A stretch of 24,051 bases of DNA from JAIVJM01 sp035761505 (GCA_035761505.1 DASTQX010000054.1:1-24051), one strand, 5' to 3'; positions 1 through 8,885 are shown, counted from the stretch's first letter. Made by a program: numbers and translations. The notes: a model not told the origin generated them from the sequence alone.

Positions 1-2425
1 GCTTGGGCGTGCCGTTGGGCCGCACGAGAAAGACGCGGTTGAACCTGACGCCGTCAATCGTCACGTCGGTGGCCGCGCAGGTCTTGCCCCGGTAGGCCGC
101 AGGGAACGGGTGCGGCACCGCCTCCTTCCACTGCCCGGCGGCGTTCTTGACGAGGTGCATCGAGAAGCGCTTGCGGTCAATGATCGGGTTGAGCGGGTCG
201 GTGGTGATGCTCACGTCAATACCGTTGGCCGTCAGTTCGTCCATCGCCCGGCGGAACTTGGACGGGTCGCCGGAGATGGCGCTGCTGGCCGAGTGCGGGC
301 TGCCGTAGAAGCGGTACATCGGCGCCATCGACTGGCACCAGACCTGCGCTTCGAGCCGCGCGAAGGCGTCAGACCAGCGGTGTTGCAGGGCGTCGTCCAT
401 GCCCCGCACGAATACGTCGGTGCGATTCGTCCCCCAGCACACAGCCGCCGGGTCGTCCTTGAACGTGGTTGGCCCGGTAGACTCCCAGGGGCTCCAGCCG
501 CCTTCCCACTCGCCGTCGAATCCGGCGCTCCACGTCCTGCGCCACAGGCAGTTGTCCGTGCCTCTGACATAGACCTCCAAATGGTGCTCGCCCCAGGAGG
601 CCGCAGCCGGGGCTGACGCCAGTTTGATCGTTGCCGTCGGCGTGCCGAGTCTCACCCACGCCGTCCATTTCGTCCCGTCCCAAGACCTCACGTAGAGCGC
701 GGAATCCGTGCCGCGAACGAAGACATCAATGCGGTTCGCCGCCCAGGACACGGCGGCGGGCGCGGAGGTGAGGACGCCGCCGAGGTTCGCCCAGCCGTGC
801 CACTGGCTGTCCTCCCATGCCCTGTGCCACAGCGCGTTATCGGTGCCGCGCACGAACACGTCGAGGCGGTGCGGTCTCCAAGAGGCCGCAGCCGGGGCCG
901 ACGCCAGTTTGATTGTCGCCGTCGGCGTGCCGAGGCTCGCCCAGTTGACCCATCTCGCCCCGTCCCAAACCCGCGTGTGTAAAGCGGCGTCGGTTCCCTG
1001 AACGAAGACATCAATGCGGTTCGGCCCCCACGAGACGGCGGCGGGCGCGGACGACAAGCCGCCGCCGAGATTGGCCCAGTTGTACCACTGGCCGTCCTGC
1101 CACGCCTTATGCCACAGCGCGTTGTCGGTGCCGCGCGCGAACACGTCGAGCCGTCCCGCCGCCCACGAGGAGACCGCGGGGCTGGAGCTGATGCGGGAGC
1201 CGTCCTGTCCGAGATTTTCCCAGAGGCTCCACGCGTTGAACTTCGAGCGCAAGCGACCGAGCAGCGTCAGCAGCGACGGCTGCCGGTTGCCCGGCATGTC
1301 CGGCTCTCCGTGCTTGGCCGGGTGCTGTTCGAGCCACTTCCGGAGGTCGGGGAACCTCGCGTCCGTGACTGACGGGTCAATGGGGCCGTCCGGGCCATAG
1401 TTGGTGGTGATGGCAAAGGGGGCCATCTGGTCGAGCGCGCCCGGCGTGCGGGCCGTGATGTGCTTGCGGTAGAAGGCCGGGCGACGCGCCTTCACCCACT
1501 GCCGGTACTGGCTCAACACCTCGTAGATGCCGACGGGCACGTCGTCGCAGACGCCCACCACGTAGAAGGCGCGGAGACGATAGACCATGACGTTACCGCC
1601 GAAGCCGAACTCGTCGCCGCCCGTGAGCTTGAACCCGGCGGGCCGGACGTAAGACTTAGTGCCCGCCGTGTCTTTGAGGTGGATGGGGTTCAGGACGTGG
1701 AAGGCGAAGGCGTCGAGCCCCGCGTCAGGCTCGTACCGGGCCTCTTTGAAGTGGCCGTGGTCGTCGTCCGTGTAGAAGGCGAGCCCGCGCATGAAGTAGC
1801 GAGCGTTGATCCCCTGCTCGACCTTATAGAGCGCCGAGCACTGCAACGCCCCGACTCGAACCTGAAAGCCCGCCGCCGCGTCCCGGTTGAAACGCAGCCG
1901 GGGGAAGACGACCCTCGACTCCCAAGCGGTCGTGGTGTCGTGAGAGCGGAACTGAGTCGGGTAAGTGTGCTCGAAGTCGAAGTTAATCAGGCCCGCGTTG
2001 TGCGGCTGGATGGCGGGGGTGATGGTGGCTACGACCTGAATCTTATCGAGCGTCGCGGCGGGGAGATTCCGCGCGTAGGCGGGCAGGTCGGCGGGCCTGT
2101 CGGTGACATCGCGCGCGTAACCGACCTGTTCGTAGACGAGCCTGACGCCCCCCGAAACCGGCTCGACGCGGGTCGGCGTGGCCGCGCCGTACCGGTACAC
2201 GCCCCAGTAGGCCCAGTTCGGCACGTCCTGCGGGTGAGGCGGGGGCGGCGGTTGGAGGCTGTGTCTGGAAAATTCTATAGAGAAGAGCGAGCCGAGGTCA
2301 GCCGTCAGGATTGCTTGAGTGAAGCCGGGGCCGATGGCCCTGATGTGCATGGTCTGACCGGCGGCGTCAATCTCAAGTTGGGTGATGTTGCCCTGTGGGT
2401 CGGGGTTGGAGTTGATAGTCACCAT
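1..2425 (-). CDS. Large protein with PLL/DUF346-type beta-propeller lectin repeats, probable glycoside-hydrolase-like scaffold (3' end outside window)
   Basis: An uninterrupted minus-strand frame runs from ATG at 2425 off the left edge (at least 808 codons). A strong Shine-Dalgarno (GGAAGGAG, 8 nt before ATG) supports the start. There is no signal peptide (N-terminus MVTINSNPDPQGNITQLEID). Residues ~1-380 read as a beta-rich domain with YFMRGLAFYTDDDHGHFKE and a YEVLSQYRQWV segment. Residues ~395-690 hold about six copies, every ~47 residues, of a motif like DVFVRGTDNALWHRAW. This is the signature of DUF346/PLL-type propeller lectins, which bind sugars. After the propeller, ~690-745 (VWCQSMAPMYRFYG, then AMDELTANGIDVSITTDPL) resembles the start of a TIM-barrel of the DUF6259/alpha-galactosidase-like type. 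The propeller repeats are clear. The hydrolase scaffold is an inference and no catalytic residues can be assigned. It could also be a non-enzymatic surface or phage-like lectin. Confidence 0.75.
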   Translation of the reverse strand, partial: MVTINSNPDPQGNITQLEIDAAGQTMHIRAIGPGFTQAILTADLGSLFSIEFSRHSLQPPPPPHPQDVPNWAYWGVYRYGAATPTRVEPVSGGVRLVYEQVGYARDVTDRPADLPAYARNLPAATLDKIQVVATITPAIQPHNAGLINFDFEHTYPTQFRSHDTTTAWESRVVFPRLRFNRDAAAGFQVRVGALQCSALYKVEQGINARYFMRGLAFYTDDDHGHFKEARYEPDAGLDAFAFHVLNPIHLKDTAGTKSYVRPAGFKLTGGDEFGFGGNVMVYRLRAFYVVGVCDDVPVGIYEVLSQYRQWVKARRPAFYRKHITARTPGALDQMAPFAITTNYGPDGPIDPSVTDARFPDLRKWLEQHPAKHGEPDMPGNRQPSLLTLLGRLRSKFNAWSLWENLGQDGSRISSSPAVSSWAAGRLDVFARGTDNALWHKAWQDGQWYNWANLGGGLSSAPAAVSWGPNRIDVFVQGTDAALHTRVWDGARWVNWASLGTPTATIKLASAPAAASWRPHRLDVFVRGTDNALWHRAWEDSQWHGWANLGGVLTSAPAAVSWAANRIDVFVRGTDSALYVRSWDGTKWTAWVRLGTPTATIKLASAPAAASWGEHHLEVYVRGTDNCLWRRTWSAGFDGEWEGGWSPWESTGPTTFKDDPAAVCWGTNRTDVFVRGMDDALQHRWSDAFARLEAQVWCQSMAPMYRFYGSPHSASSAISGDPSKFRRAMDELTANGIDVSITTDPLNPIIDRKRFSMHLVKNAAGQWKEAVPHPFPAAYRGKTCAATDVTIDGVRFNRVFLVRPNGTPK
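395..1160 (-). repeat. Propeller-blade repeats with 285-bp DNA-level duplication
   Basis: The blades of the lectin region recur every ~140-150 bp. On top of that, a two-blade unit is nearly identical at DNA level with a 285-bp (95-codon) period. The block starting CCGCAGCCGGGG at ~601 recurs at ~886, and the block starting GCGGTTCG at 731 recurs at 1016. Conservation of silent positions suggests recent duplication of a blade pair rather than old blades kept by selection alone. Confidence 0.7.
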
Positions 2426-2908
2426 GAGGGGCTCTCCTTCCGAATGGGAGTTCGGTGATCGGCCTGAGAGTAAAGCGACGCGGGAATCGGCTCGGTGTGG
2501 ATATGGCTTTCCGAGTGCGGCCCGTTCCGCTTGGTTTGAAACCTGTCTGGTGAAGTTCCGTCCCGCTTGCGGGCACGCAATATATCATAGAAGCCCTCCA
2601 TCGCTACCCGGCGACACATTCCGGCCTGCCGGTGTAAACCCGGCGGGGCTCAGCCAAGACCGCCCTCCACGCCGGGGCCGACGCCGCACCGACGCAGCCA
2701 TTACCTCAGCGCGGCTCTGTTGAAGGAATCTCCTCTGCGCTACTATTCTCGCCGAGGCCACGCGAGCATTGAGGAAACGCACCGGCTCAGGGCCGAAGGC
2801 GTCAACCGCATCGCCCCGCCCGACGGCGGCCATGTTCGCTCACGCGCAGGAAGTATCGGTCATGGGCGTGGGGTCGGGACTTCGGCGTTTTGGAAAGGAA
2901 GACCGCGG
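2426..2908. other. Divergent intergenic region
   Basis: This 483-bp stretch separates the minus-strand lectin gene from the plus-strand oxygenase, so it should contain both promoters. It is less GC-rich around 2578-2590 (aatatatcatag). On the minus strand this gives a TATGAT-like -10 element, but no convincing -35 is seen. A GC-rich hairpin (CCTGCCGG, 6-7 nt loop, CCGGCGGG) lies at 2625-2647. Open frames here have no ribosome site and look like chance. Confidence 0.4.
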
Positions 2909-3733
2909 GTGACTAACGACAGCAACTCTGAGGTGAGAAGTCTGACGGCGACGCCGCTCAGGTCGGATTTCGTCGCGCGCGGCTCAATCGTCAGAAAGAT
3001 TTGGGGCGACACGGAGTTGGTACTGCTCGTCTTTGCGGGCTCGGCTGCCGAGTTCGCCTTGAACAAGGCGGTCGACTGGCTCTTCTTCACGGGCAAGATA
3101 CCAGCCGACCCCGTGGGGCGTTTGTTCTCCACGGTTCGCTACGCGCAGGAGATCGTGTTCGCGGAGAAGGAGGAGGCGGAACGGACGCTCGACAGGATCA
3201 ACGCGATCCACGGCGCGGTCGAGCGCCAGCGCGGGCAGAGTATCCCCGACTGGGCCTTCAGGGACGTGCTCTACATGCTCGTCGACTACTCCGAGCGAGC
3301 GCACCGCATGCTCTACGGCCCGCTCTCGCCCGCCGAGCGCGAAGAACTCTACCTCGTCTTCAGGCGCGTCGGGGAGGGGTTGAACGTCAGGGCGCTGCCG
3401 TTGGATTACGAGGAGTGGCGGGCCGACAGGCAACTCCACCTCGTCCGCGACCTCGACCACAGCAGACACACCGCGCTCCTCTACGGCCAGTACCGCCGGC
3501 ACTTGGGCGAGTGGCGTTACCAAATCCTGCGCGGGGTGCAGGCGTTACTCGTGCCCGAACGCGTCCGCCGCCTGCTCCGGCTCCGGCGGCGCACGGTCTT
3601 CTCCGCGCTGGTCGAAGGGTACGGGCGGTTGGTCTTCCCTGAGCTTCGCCCACTGGTACGGCGGCTGATGGTTCAGCCTCGCTACTGGGATGAGGTGAAG
3701 AAGATGGAGCGCGGCCTGTCGAAACATGCCTGA
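2909..3733 (+). CDS. DUF2236 (MpaB-type oxygenase family) protein
   Basis: 274 residues from GTG 2909. This start is chosen because AGGAAG sits 7 nt upstream and the length fits the family; an in-frame ATG at 2720 lacks a ribosome site and would add 63 residues of low-complexity Arg/Gly-rich sequence. The family motif block is present: GDTELVLLVFAGSAAEFALN (33-52), DPVGRLFSTVRYAQEIVF (67-84) and a His at about 101 (NAIHGAVE) in the position of a haem-ligand candidate. An Arg/Tyr-rich helical C-terminus follows. DUF2236 includes fungal MpaB and rubber oxygenase (Lcp)-related haem b proteins; the substrate here is unknown. The gene stands alone on its strand and converges on phoB with a 19-nt gap, so it is not part of the phosphate operon. 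Confidence 0.8.
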   Translation: MTNDSNSEVRSLTATPLRSDFVARGSIVRKIWGDTELVLLVFAGSAAEFALNKAVDWLFFTGKIPADPVGRLFSTVRYAQEIVFAEKEEAERTLDRINAIHGAVERQRGQSIPDWAFRDVLYMLVDYSERAHRMLYGPLSPAEREELYLVFRRVGEGLNVRALPLDYEEWRADRQLHLVRDLDHSRHTALLYGQYRRHLGEWRYQILRGVQALLVPERVRRLLRLRRRTVFSALVEGYGRLVFPELRPLVRRLMVQPRYWDEVKKMERGLSKHA

Positions 3734-3752
3734 AGCGGACGGGCACCGACAT

Positions 3753-4481
3753 TCACTTCCGTTCGGACGGAGCCGAGTCCGTGCTCTGCTCTTTCCGCGA
3801 GCAGCCGAGGAAGCGGTAGCCGACGCCGACGACCGTCTCGATGGCCTCGTCACACGCGCCGAGCTTCTGGCGGAGGCGGCGGATGTGCACGTCGAGCGTG
3901 CGCGTGTCGCCGTAGTATTCATAGCCCCAGACGTTGTCGAGGAGGTGCTGTCGCGTGGCGACCCTCCCCATGCCCCTGGCGAGCGCCGCGAGCAGCGCGA
4001 ACTCCTTGCGCGTGAGCTTGACGGGTTCGCCGTCGCACGTCACGCGCATGTCTTGGAAATCCACCGTCAGGCGACCGTCCTCGTAGCGCGCCGTGGCCGA
4101 CTCGTCCACGCGGCGGAGCACCGCCCGAACCCTCGCCATCAGCTCACGCACCGAGAAGGGCTTCGAGATGTAGTCGTCCGCGCCGAGGTCGAGCCCCGCC
4201 ACGCGGTCTGCCTCCGTGGCCTTCGCCGTCAGCATGATGATGGGGATGCGCCGCGTCGCGGGCTCGCGGCGCAGGCGGCGGCACAGTTCCGTACCGCTCA
4301 TGCCGGGCAACATCAAGTCGAGGAGGATGAGCGACGGCGGGTTCTTCGCGTCGAGCGCGGCACGCAAGCCCTGCTCGCCCGTCGGCACCACCTGCGCCCC
4401 CAGCCCCTCGCGCTCAAGGTTGTACCGGATTCCTTCGGCGATGTCCGGGTCGTCTTCAATTATTAACACCGGTTTAGACAT
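3753..4481 (-). CDS. phoB: PhoB-like OmpR-family response regulator
   Basis: 242 residues. The receiver domain (~1-120) has acidic residues E9/D10/D11, phosphoacceptor D55 in ILLDLMLPG, T85 (IIMLTAK), Y104 and K107 (SKPF). The C-terminal winged helix (~135-230) has LTRKEFALLAALA, the recognition region TRTLDVHIRRLRQKLG and the VGVGYRF hairpin typical of OmpR/PhoB regulators. It is the last gene of the pst-phoU series, 64 nt after phoU, which supports PhoB (phosphate-starvation regulator) over other OmpR members. No PhoR histidine kinase lies next to it in the window. A C-terminal Ser/Glu/Lys tail is not part of the fold. Confidence 0.88.
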   Translation of the reverse strand: MSKPVLIIEDDPDIAEGIRYNLEREGLGAQVVPTGEQGLRAALDAKNPPSLILLDLMLPGMSGTELCRRLRREPATRRIPIIMLTAKATEADRVAGLDLGADDYISKPFSVRELMARVRAVLRRVDESATARYEDGRLTVDFQDMRVTCDGEPVKLTRKEFALLAALARGMGRVATRQHLLDNVWGYEYYGDTRTLDVHIRRLRQKLGACDEAIETVVGVGYRFLGCSRKEQSTDSAPSERK

Positions 4482-4545
4482 ATGTGCTGTGGTCGCCCTC
4501 AGCGAACCCGTCGTGCCGCGCGGAGGCGGCCCGCCGGAGCCGCCT

Positions 4546-5205
4546 TTAGTGGCTGTGCTTGATGACCGAAGCCTCGGCCATGTAGACGGTCAGCTCGCAG
4601 ATGTCTTCGACGTAATCGCCGACGCGTTCGAGGTGCTTGGCGACGAAGAGCAGCCGCGCGGCGCGCGTCGTCGTCGAGGGGTCGTCGGCCATCAACCGGA
4701 TTAACTCCCGGAAGGTGCGGTCGTACATCTCGTCTATTTCGTCGTCGCGGGCGATGACGGCGCGCGCCGCCGCCGCGTCGTTCGAGGTGAAGGCGTCGAG
4801 CGCGCTCCGCAGCATGCTCGACGCCACCTCGGCCATCCGCGGCAGGTCGCTGGAGGGCTTGAGCTGCGGCTCGTCGTTGAGGTCAATGGCGGCGCGCGCG
4901 ATGTTACAGGCGTGGTCGGCGATGCGCTCAAGGATGGGCGTAATCTTGGCGACCGAGATGACGAAGCGGAGGTCGCGCGCGGCGGGCTGCCTGAGCGCCA
5001 GCACGTCTATGCAGAGGCGGTCAATCTCCACCTCCAACTGGTCAATGCGGTCGTCGCCGGCGAGCACCTCGCGCGCCGCGTCGCTGTCGCGCCAGGCGAG
5101 CGAGTACATCGCCCTCTGCAAGGCCGTCTCCGTCTCGCCGCCCAGCACCAGCACGCGGTCGCGGATGCCGTCCAACTCCTCGTCAAGTCGTCTGTGTCGT
5201 TCCAC
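4546..5205 (-). CDS. phoU: Phosphate-signalling protein PhoU
   Basis: 219 residues, GTG start at 5205. It has two tandem three-helix PhoU repeats. The metal-binding E-R-x-x-D signature appears twice, as ERIADHACNIA (about 93-103) and ERVGDYVEDICE near the C-terminus. PhoU couples the Pst transporter to the PhoR/PhoB system and dampens Pho output when phosphate is plentiful. It sits between pstB and phoB in the same orientation. The ribosome site before the GTG is weak (GAGAGAAG). Confidence 0.9.
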   Translation of the reverse strand: MERHRRLDEELDGIRDRVLVLGGETETALQRAMYSLAWRDSDAAREVLAGDDRIDQLEVEIDRLCIDVLALRQPAARDLRFVISVAKITPILERIADHACNIARAAIDLNDEPQLKPSSDLPRMAEVASSMLRSALDAFTSNDAAAARAVIARDDEIDEMYDRTFRELIRLMADDPSTTTRAARLLFVAKHLERVGDYVEDICELTVYMAEASVIKHSH

Positions 5206-5260
5206 TGTCTTCTCTCAACTTCTCCCGCCCGCGTGTCCGGCTGCGGGTCAGGGGCTTCCT

Positions 5261-6085
5261 TCATCCGAAGCGTCCGGTGATGTAGTCCTCGGTCAGCTTC
5301 TCGTCGGGGTTGGTGAACATCTTCTCGGTGTCGTTGACCTCGACGAGCTTGCCGAGCCAGAAGAAGGCCGTGCGGTCACTGACGCGCGCCGCCTGCTGCA
5401 TGTTGTGCGTCACGATGACGATGGTGTATTGCCTCTTCAACTCGACAATCAGTTCCTCGATCTTCTGCGTGGCGATGGGGTCGAGCGCCGAGGCGGGCTC
5501 GTCCATCAGGATGACTTCGGGCCTCACGGCCAGCGCGCGCGCGATGCAGAGGCGTTGCTGCTGCCCGCCGGAGAGTCCGAGCGCGGAGGTCTGGAGGCGG
5601 TCTTTGACCTCGTTCCAGAGCGCCGCGTCCTTGAGCGCTTGCTCCACCCGGTCGGACATCTCCGACTTGCTCCGCGTCAGGCGGTTGACCATCAGCCCGT
5701 AGGCGATGTTCTCGAAAATCGTCTTCGGGAACGGGGTGGATTTTTGAAACACCATCCCGACCTTGCGGCGCACGCTCACCACGTCCACGCCCGGCGCGTA
5801 GATGTCCTCGCCGTCAATACGGACGCTCCCCTCGACGCGGGTGCCGGGGATGGTCTCGTTCATGCGGTTGATGGTACGCAGCACGGTGGACTTGCCGCAA
5901 CCCGAAGGGCCGATGAAGGCCATCACGAAGCGTTCCGGCACTTGGAGCGTGACGTTGTGGATGGCCTGAACATTTCCGTAGAAGAAGTTCAGGCCGCGGA
6001 TGCTCACCTTCACCGGCGCACCGGCGGGGCCGAGGGGATTCGCGGCGGGCGCTGCCGGTCTGGGGATTTGAGTCGGCGCAGACAT
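5261..6085 (-). CDS. pstB: Phosphate ABC transporter ATP-binding protein PstB (copy 1)
   Basis: 274 residues. Walker A GPSGCGKST (59-67), Q-loop in GMVFQKSTPFP (~110-120), signature LSGGQQQ (171-177), Walker B VILMDEP (191-197) and H-loop His227 in VTHNMQQ are all intact. The C-terminus LTEDYITGRFG is characteristic of PstB. An Ala/Pro-rich N-terminal extension of ~25 residues precedes the core. It hydrolyses ATP to drive phosphate import by PstA/PstC. It lies 44 nt after a second, different pstB. The two share the core but differ in their linkers and in the QKSTPFP versus QKPNAFP loop, so they are old paralogues rather than a recent tandem copy. Confidence 0.93.
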   Translation of the reverse strand: MSAPTQIPRPAAPAANPLGPAGAPVKVSIRGLNFFYGNVQAIHNVTLQVPERFVMAFIGPSGCGKSTVLRTINRMNETIPGTRVEGSVRIDGEDIYAPGVDVVSVRRKVGMVFQKSTPFPKTIFENIAYGLMVNRLTRSKSEMSDRVEQALKDAALWNEVKDRLQTSALGLSGGQQQRLCIARALAVRPEVILMDEPASALDPIATQKIEELIVELKRQYTIVIVTHNMQQAARVSDRTAFFWLGKLVEVNDTEKMFTNPDEKLTEDYITGRFG

Positions 6086-6129
6086 GAACGTTTAAGCCTT
6101 CCGTCCGGGCGGAAGCCGCTTCCTCCTCT

Positions 6130-6996
6130 TCAGCCGAAGTGGCCGGTGATGTACTCCTCCGTCAGCTTCTCGGACGGATTCTCGAACATCCGTTTGGTGT
6201 CCGAAGTCTCAATCAACTCGCCCAGATACATGAAGGCCGTGCGATCACTGACGCGCGCCGCCTGCTGCATGTTGTGCGTCACGATGATAATCGTCACCTG
6301 CCGCTTCAGCTCGAAGATGAGGTCTTCGATCTTCTGCGTGGCGATGGGGTCGAGCGCGGAAGTCGGCTCGTCGAAGAGCAGCATCTCCGGGTCGGTCGCC
6401 AGCGCGCGCGCGATGCAGAGGCGCTGCTGTTGCCCGCCCGACAGAGTGTAGGCCGATTCCTTCAGACGGTCTTTGACCTCCTCCCACAGCGCGGCGGAGC
6501 GCAGAGCCTTCTCGACCTTCTCCGCGACGGCCTCCTTGCTCTCACCCAGCAGGCGGAGCCCGAACGCCACGTTCTCGAAGACCGACTTCGGGAAGGCGTT
6601 CGGCTTCTGGAAGACCATGCCGATTCTCATCCGCATCTCGACCGGGTCGGTCTCCGGAGCGACGATGTTGACGCCGCTCGGCTGGAGGATAATCCGCCCC
6701 TCGTAGCGCGTCTCGGCGTAGAGGTCGTGGATGCGGTTGAAGCAGCGCAGGAGCGTGGACTTCCCGCAGCCCGAAGGGCCGATGATGGCCGTCACCCGGT
6801 TGGCCGCGAAGGACAGGTTGATGTCCTTGAGCGCCTGAAGTTTCCCGTAGAAGAAGTTCAAGCCCTGCACGTCGGCCTTGACCTCTGACGAAGGGGCGTC
6901 AGACCGCGCGTGTCGGGTGCGCGCGCCTCCCGCCGTGCCGTCCTTGTCGGCGACCTGTTCGCGGCCACCGCCGCCTTTGTCGAGTCCGGTCATCAT
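6130..6996 (-). CDS. pstB: Phosphate ABC transporter ATP-binding protein PstB (copy 2)
   Basis: 288 residues. Walker A GPSGCGKST (73-81), Q-loop GMVFQKPNAFP (the usual PstB form), LSGGQQQ (185-191), Walker B LLFDEP (206-211), His241 and the C-terminus LTEEYITGHFG. The first ~40 residues are a charged, Gly-rich extension not found in the family core; an alternative ATG lies one codon downstream. It begins 10 nt after pstA, with AAAGG upstream. By motif it is the more canonical PstB of the pair. Either copy could pair with PstA/PstC, or the two might form a heterodimer (inference). Confidence 0.93.
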   Translation of the reverse strand: MMTGLDKGGGGREQVADKDGTAGGARTRHARSDAPSSEVKADVQGLNFFYGKLQALKDINLSFAANRVTAIIGPSGCGKSTLLRCFNRIHDLYAETRYEGRIILQPSGVNIVAPETDPVEMRMRIGMVFQKPNAFPKSVFENVAFGLRLLGESKEAVAEKVEKALRSAALWEEVKDRLKESAYTLSGGQQQRLCIARALATDPEMLLFDEPTSALDPIATQKIEDLIFELKRQVTIIIVTHNMQQAARVSDRTAFMYLGELIETSDTKRMFENPSEKLTEEYITGHFG

Positions 6997-7006
6997 GGGC
7001 GGCCTT

Positions 7007-7915
7007 TTACCATTTGATGCGCTTGCGCACGCGGTAGCGGATGAAGATGGCGACGGCGTTGAGCGACAGCGTGACGATAATCAGGATGAGTCCGGCACCC
7101 GCGGCGTTGACGACGAACTCCGGGTCGGGCCGTGAGACCCAGTTGAACATCTGAATCGGCAACACCGAAAAGGGCGACGACAGCCACTCGAACGACAGGA
7201 ACGGCGGGCTCGACTGTACCGGCGGCGGCGGCAGGAACGCGATGAAGGTCAGCGCGCCGATGGTGATGAGCGGGGCCGTCTCGCCGATGGCGCGCGAGAG
7301 CGCGATGATGATGCCCGTCAGCGTCCCGCCGATGGAGTACGGCAGGAGGTGGTGGCGGACGACCTGCCACTTCGTCGAGCCGAGGGCGAGCGCCGCTTCG
7401 CGGATGCCCTGCGGGATGGTGCGCAGCGCCTCGCGCGTGGCGACGATGACGATGGGCAGAATCAGGAACGCCAGCGTCAGCCCGCCCGTCAGGATGCTCT
7501 GGCCGAGGCGGAATTGATAGACCAGAAGGCCGAGCGCCATCAGCCCGTAGATGATCGAGGGCACGCCCGCGAGGTTTGCGATGTTGATTTCGACGAGGCT
7601 CGTCAGCCAGTTGCGGCGCGCGTACTCTTCGAGGTAGACGCCCGCCGCGACGCCGAGCGGCACGGCGGCGCAAGCCGTCACGACCATGATGAGCAGCGTC
7701 CCGATCCACGAAGAGTAAATCCCCGCGCGCGCGGCGAAGCGCGACGGGAAGGAGGTCAGGAACTCCCAGTCGAGGCGCGCGAGCCCGTCCCACATGAGGT
7801 CTGCGAGCAGCGCCCCCAGCGTCACGATGCCGACCAGCGTGCAGGCAATCCCCACGACGTTGAAGATCGAGTCCTGCCGCTTCCGCTTGGCGATGATGCC
7901 CGAAAAGTCGCCCAT
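7007..7915 (-). CDS. pstA: Phosphate ABC transporter permease PstA
   Basis: 302 residues with about six membrane helices, starting at IFNVVGIACTLVGIVTLGALL. The ATPase-docking EAA loop REAALALGSTKWQVVRHHLLP is present, as is the PstA-type block SRAIGETAPLITIGALTFI. The cytoplasmic tail is basic (RYRVRKRIKW). It forms the inner-membrane channel with PstC. It starts only 1 nt after the pstC stop codon, so translation is probably coupled. Confidence 0.93.
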   Translation of the reverse strand: MGDFSGIIAKRKRQDSIFNVVGIACTLVGIVTLGALLADLMWDGLARLDWEFLTSFPSRFAARAGIYSSWIGTLLIMVVTACAAVPLGVAAGVYLEEYARRNWLTSLVEINIANLAGVPSIIYGLMALGLLVYQFRLGQSILTGGLTLAFLILPIVIVATREALRTIPQGIREAALALGSTKWQVVRHHLLPYSIGGTLTGIIIALSRAIGETAPLITIGALTFIAFLPPPPVQSSPPFLSFEWLSSPFSVLPIQMFNWVSRPDPEFVVNAAGAGLILIIVTLSLNAVAIFIRYRVRKRIKW

Positions 7916-7916
7916 C

Positions 7917-8885
7917 TCAGTACGCCTCCCGGAAGCGCTTGCGCAGGACGTAGCCGCCGATGTTGAAGACCAGCGTCAGGAGGAACAGAACCAACCCGGC
8001 GGCGAAAATTGATTGGTAGCCGATGGAGCCGTGCGGCAGGTCGCCTAAGGATACTTGGACGATGAAGGCGGTAATCGTCTCGGCGGGCTCGCGCGGGTCT
8101 AAGGTCAGGTTGGGCTGCATCCCGGCGGCGATGGCGACGATCATCGTCTCGCCGATGGCGCGCGAGATGGCGAGGACGTAAGAGGCCACGATGCCTGAGA
8201 GCGCCGCCGGGTAGACCACCCGAACGGCGGTGATGATCTTGTTCGCGCCCAGCGCGTATGCCCCCTCGCGCAAAGACATCGGGACGGCGCGCATCGCGTC
8301 CTCGCTCAAGGAACTGACGTAGGGGATAATCATGATGCCCATCACGACGCCCGCGCTCAGCATGTTAAAGGTCGGCAGCCCCGGAATGAGCTTTTGCAGC
8401 AGCGGCGACATGAACTGCAAGGCGAAGTACCCATAGACCACGGTCGGCACGGCGCTGAGAAGTTCGAGGGCGGGCTTGATGACCTCGCGCACGCGCGGGT
8501 GCGCGAACTCGCTCAGGTAGATGGCGACGACCGTGCCGACGGGGAGGGCGACGGCCAGCGCGACCGCCGTCGTGACCAGAGTCCCGGTGACGAGCGGGAG
8601 GATGCCGAAGCGCGGGTTGGAGAAGAGCGGCGTCCAGAGCGTGTCGGTCAGGAACTCCCACGCGGAGACGTGGGCGAAGAACGTCGAGGACTCGTAGACG
8701 AGGATGCCGACGATCCCCAGCGTGGTGAGCACCGAGGAGAACGCCGCGAGCATCAGCAGCGACTCGATGAAACGCTCCTTCAGATAGACCCAACGGTTGC
8801 CCGACGAGAGCGGCGCGGCGTCCGGGCGCGGGTGTTCCCCCGCCGCGAGCGACGCCGGGCTGCTGATGCGCTCAAGGTCTTTCAT
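7917..8885 (-). CDS. pstC: Phosphate ABC transporter permease PstC
   Basis: 322 residues. A ~35-residue hydrophilic N-terminus is followed by about six helices. The PstC-type EAA loop is REGAYALGANKIITAVRVVYP, followed by SRAIGETMIVAIAAGM. The block VPTVVYGYFALQFMSPLLQ is typical of PstC. It starts 51 nt after pstS and ends 1 nt before pstA. It is the partner of PstA in the channel. Confidence 0.93.
   Translation of the reverse strand: MKDLERISSPASLAAGEHPRPDAAPLSSGNRWVYLKERFIESLLMLAAFSSVLTTLGIVGILVYESSTFFAHVSAWEFLTDTLWTPLFSNPRFGILPLVTGTLVTTAVALAVALPVGTVVAIYLSEFAHPRVREVIKPALELLSAVPTVVYGYFALQFMSPLLQKLIPGLPTFNMLSAGVVMGIMIIPYVSSLSEDAMRAVPMSLREGAYALGANKIITAVRVVYPAALSGIVASYVLAISRAIGETMIVAIAAGMQPNLTLDPREPAETITAFIVQVSLGDLPHGSIGYQSIFAAGLVLFLLTLVFNIGGYVLRKRFREAY

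Noticed and set aside
1460..2458. Long plus-strand open frame (332 codons)
   Set aside because: It is the antisense of the lectin-propeller gene, has no ribosome site, and its composition (Val/Arg/Asp-rich) is typical of a reverse-strand shadow in GC-rich DNA.
2720..2908. 63-codon N-terminal extension of the DUF2236 gene
   Set aside because: No ribosome site at ATG 2720 and no family similarity, whereas GTG 2909 has AGGAAG at 7 nt.
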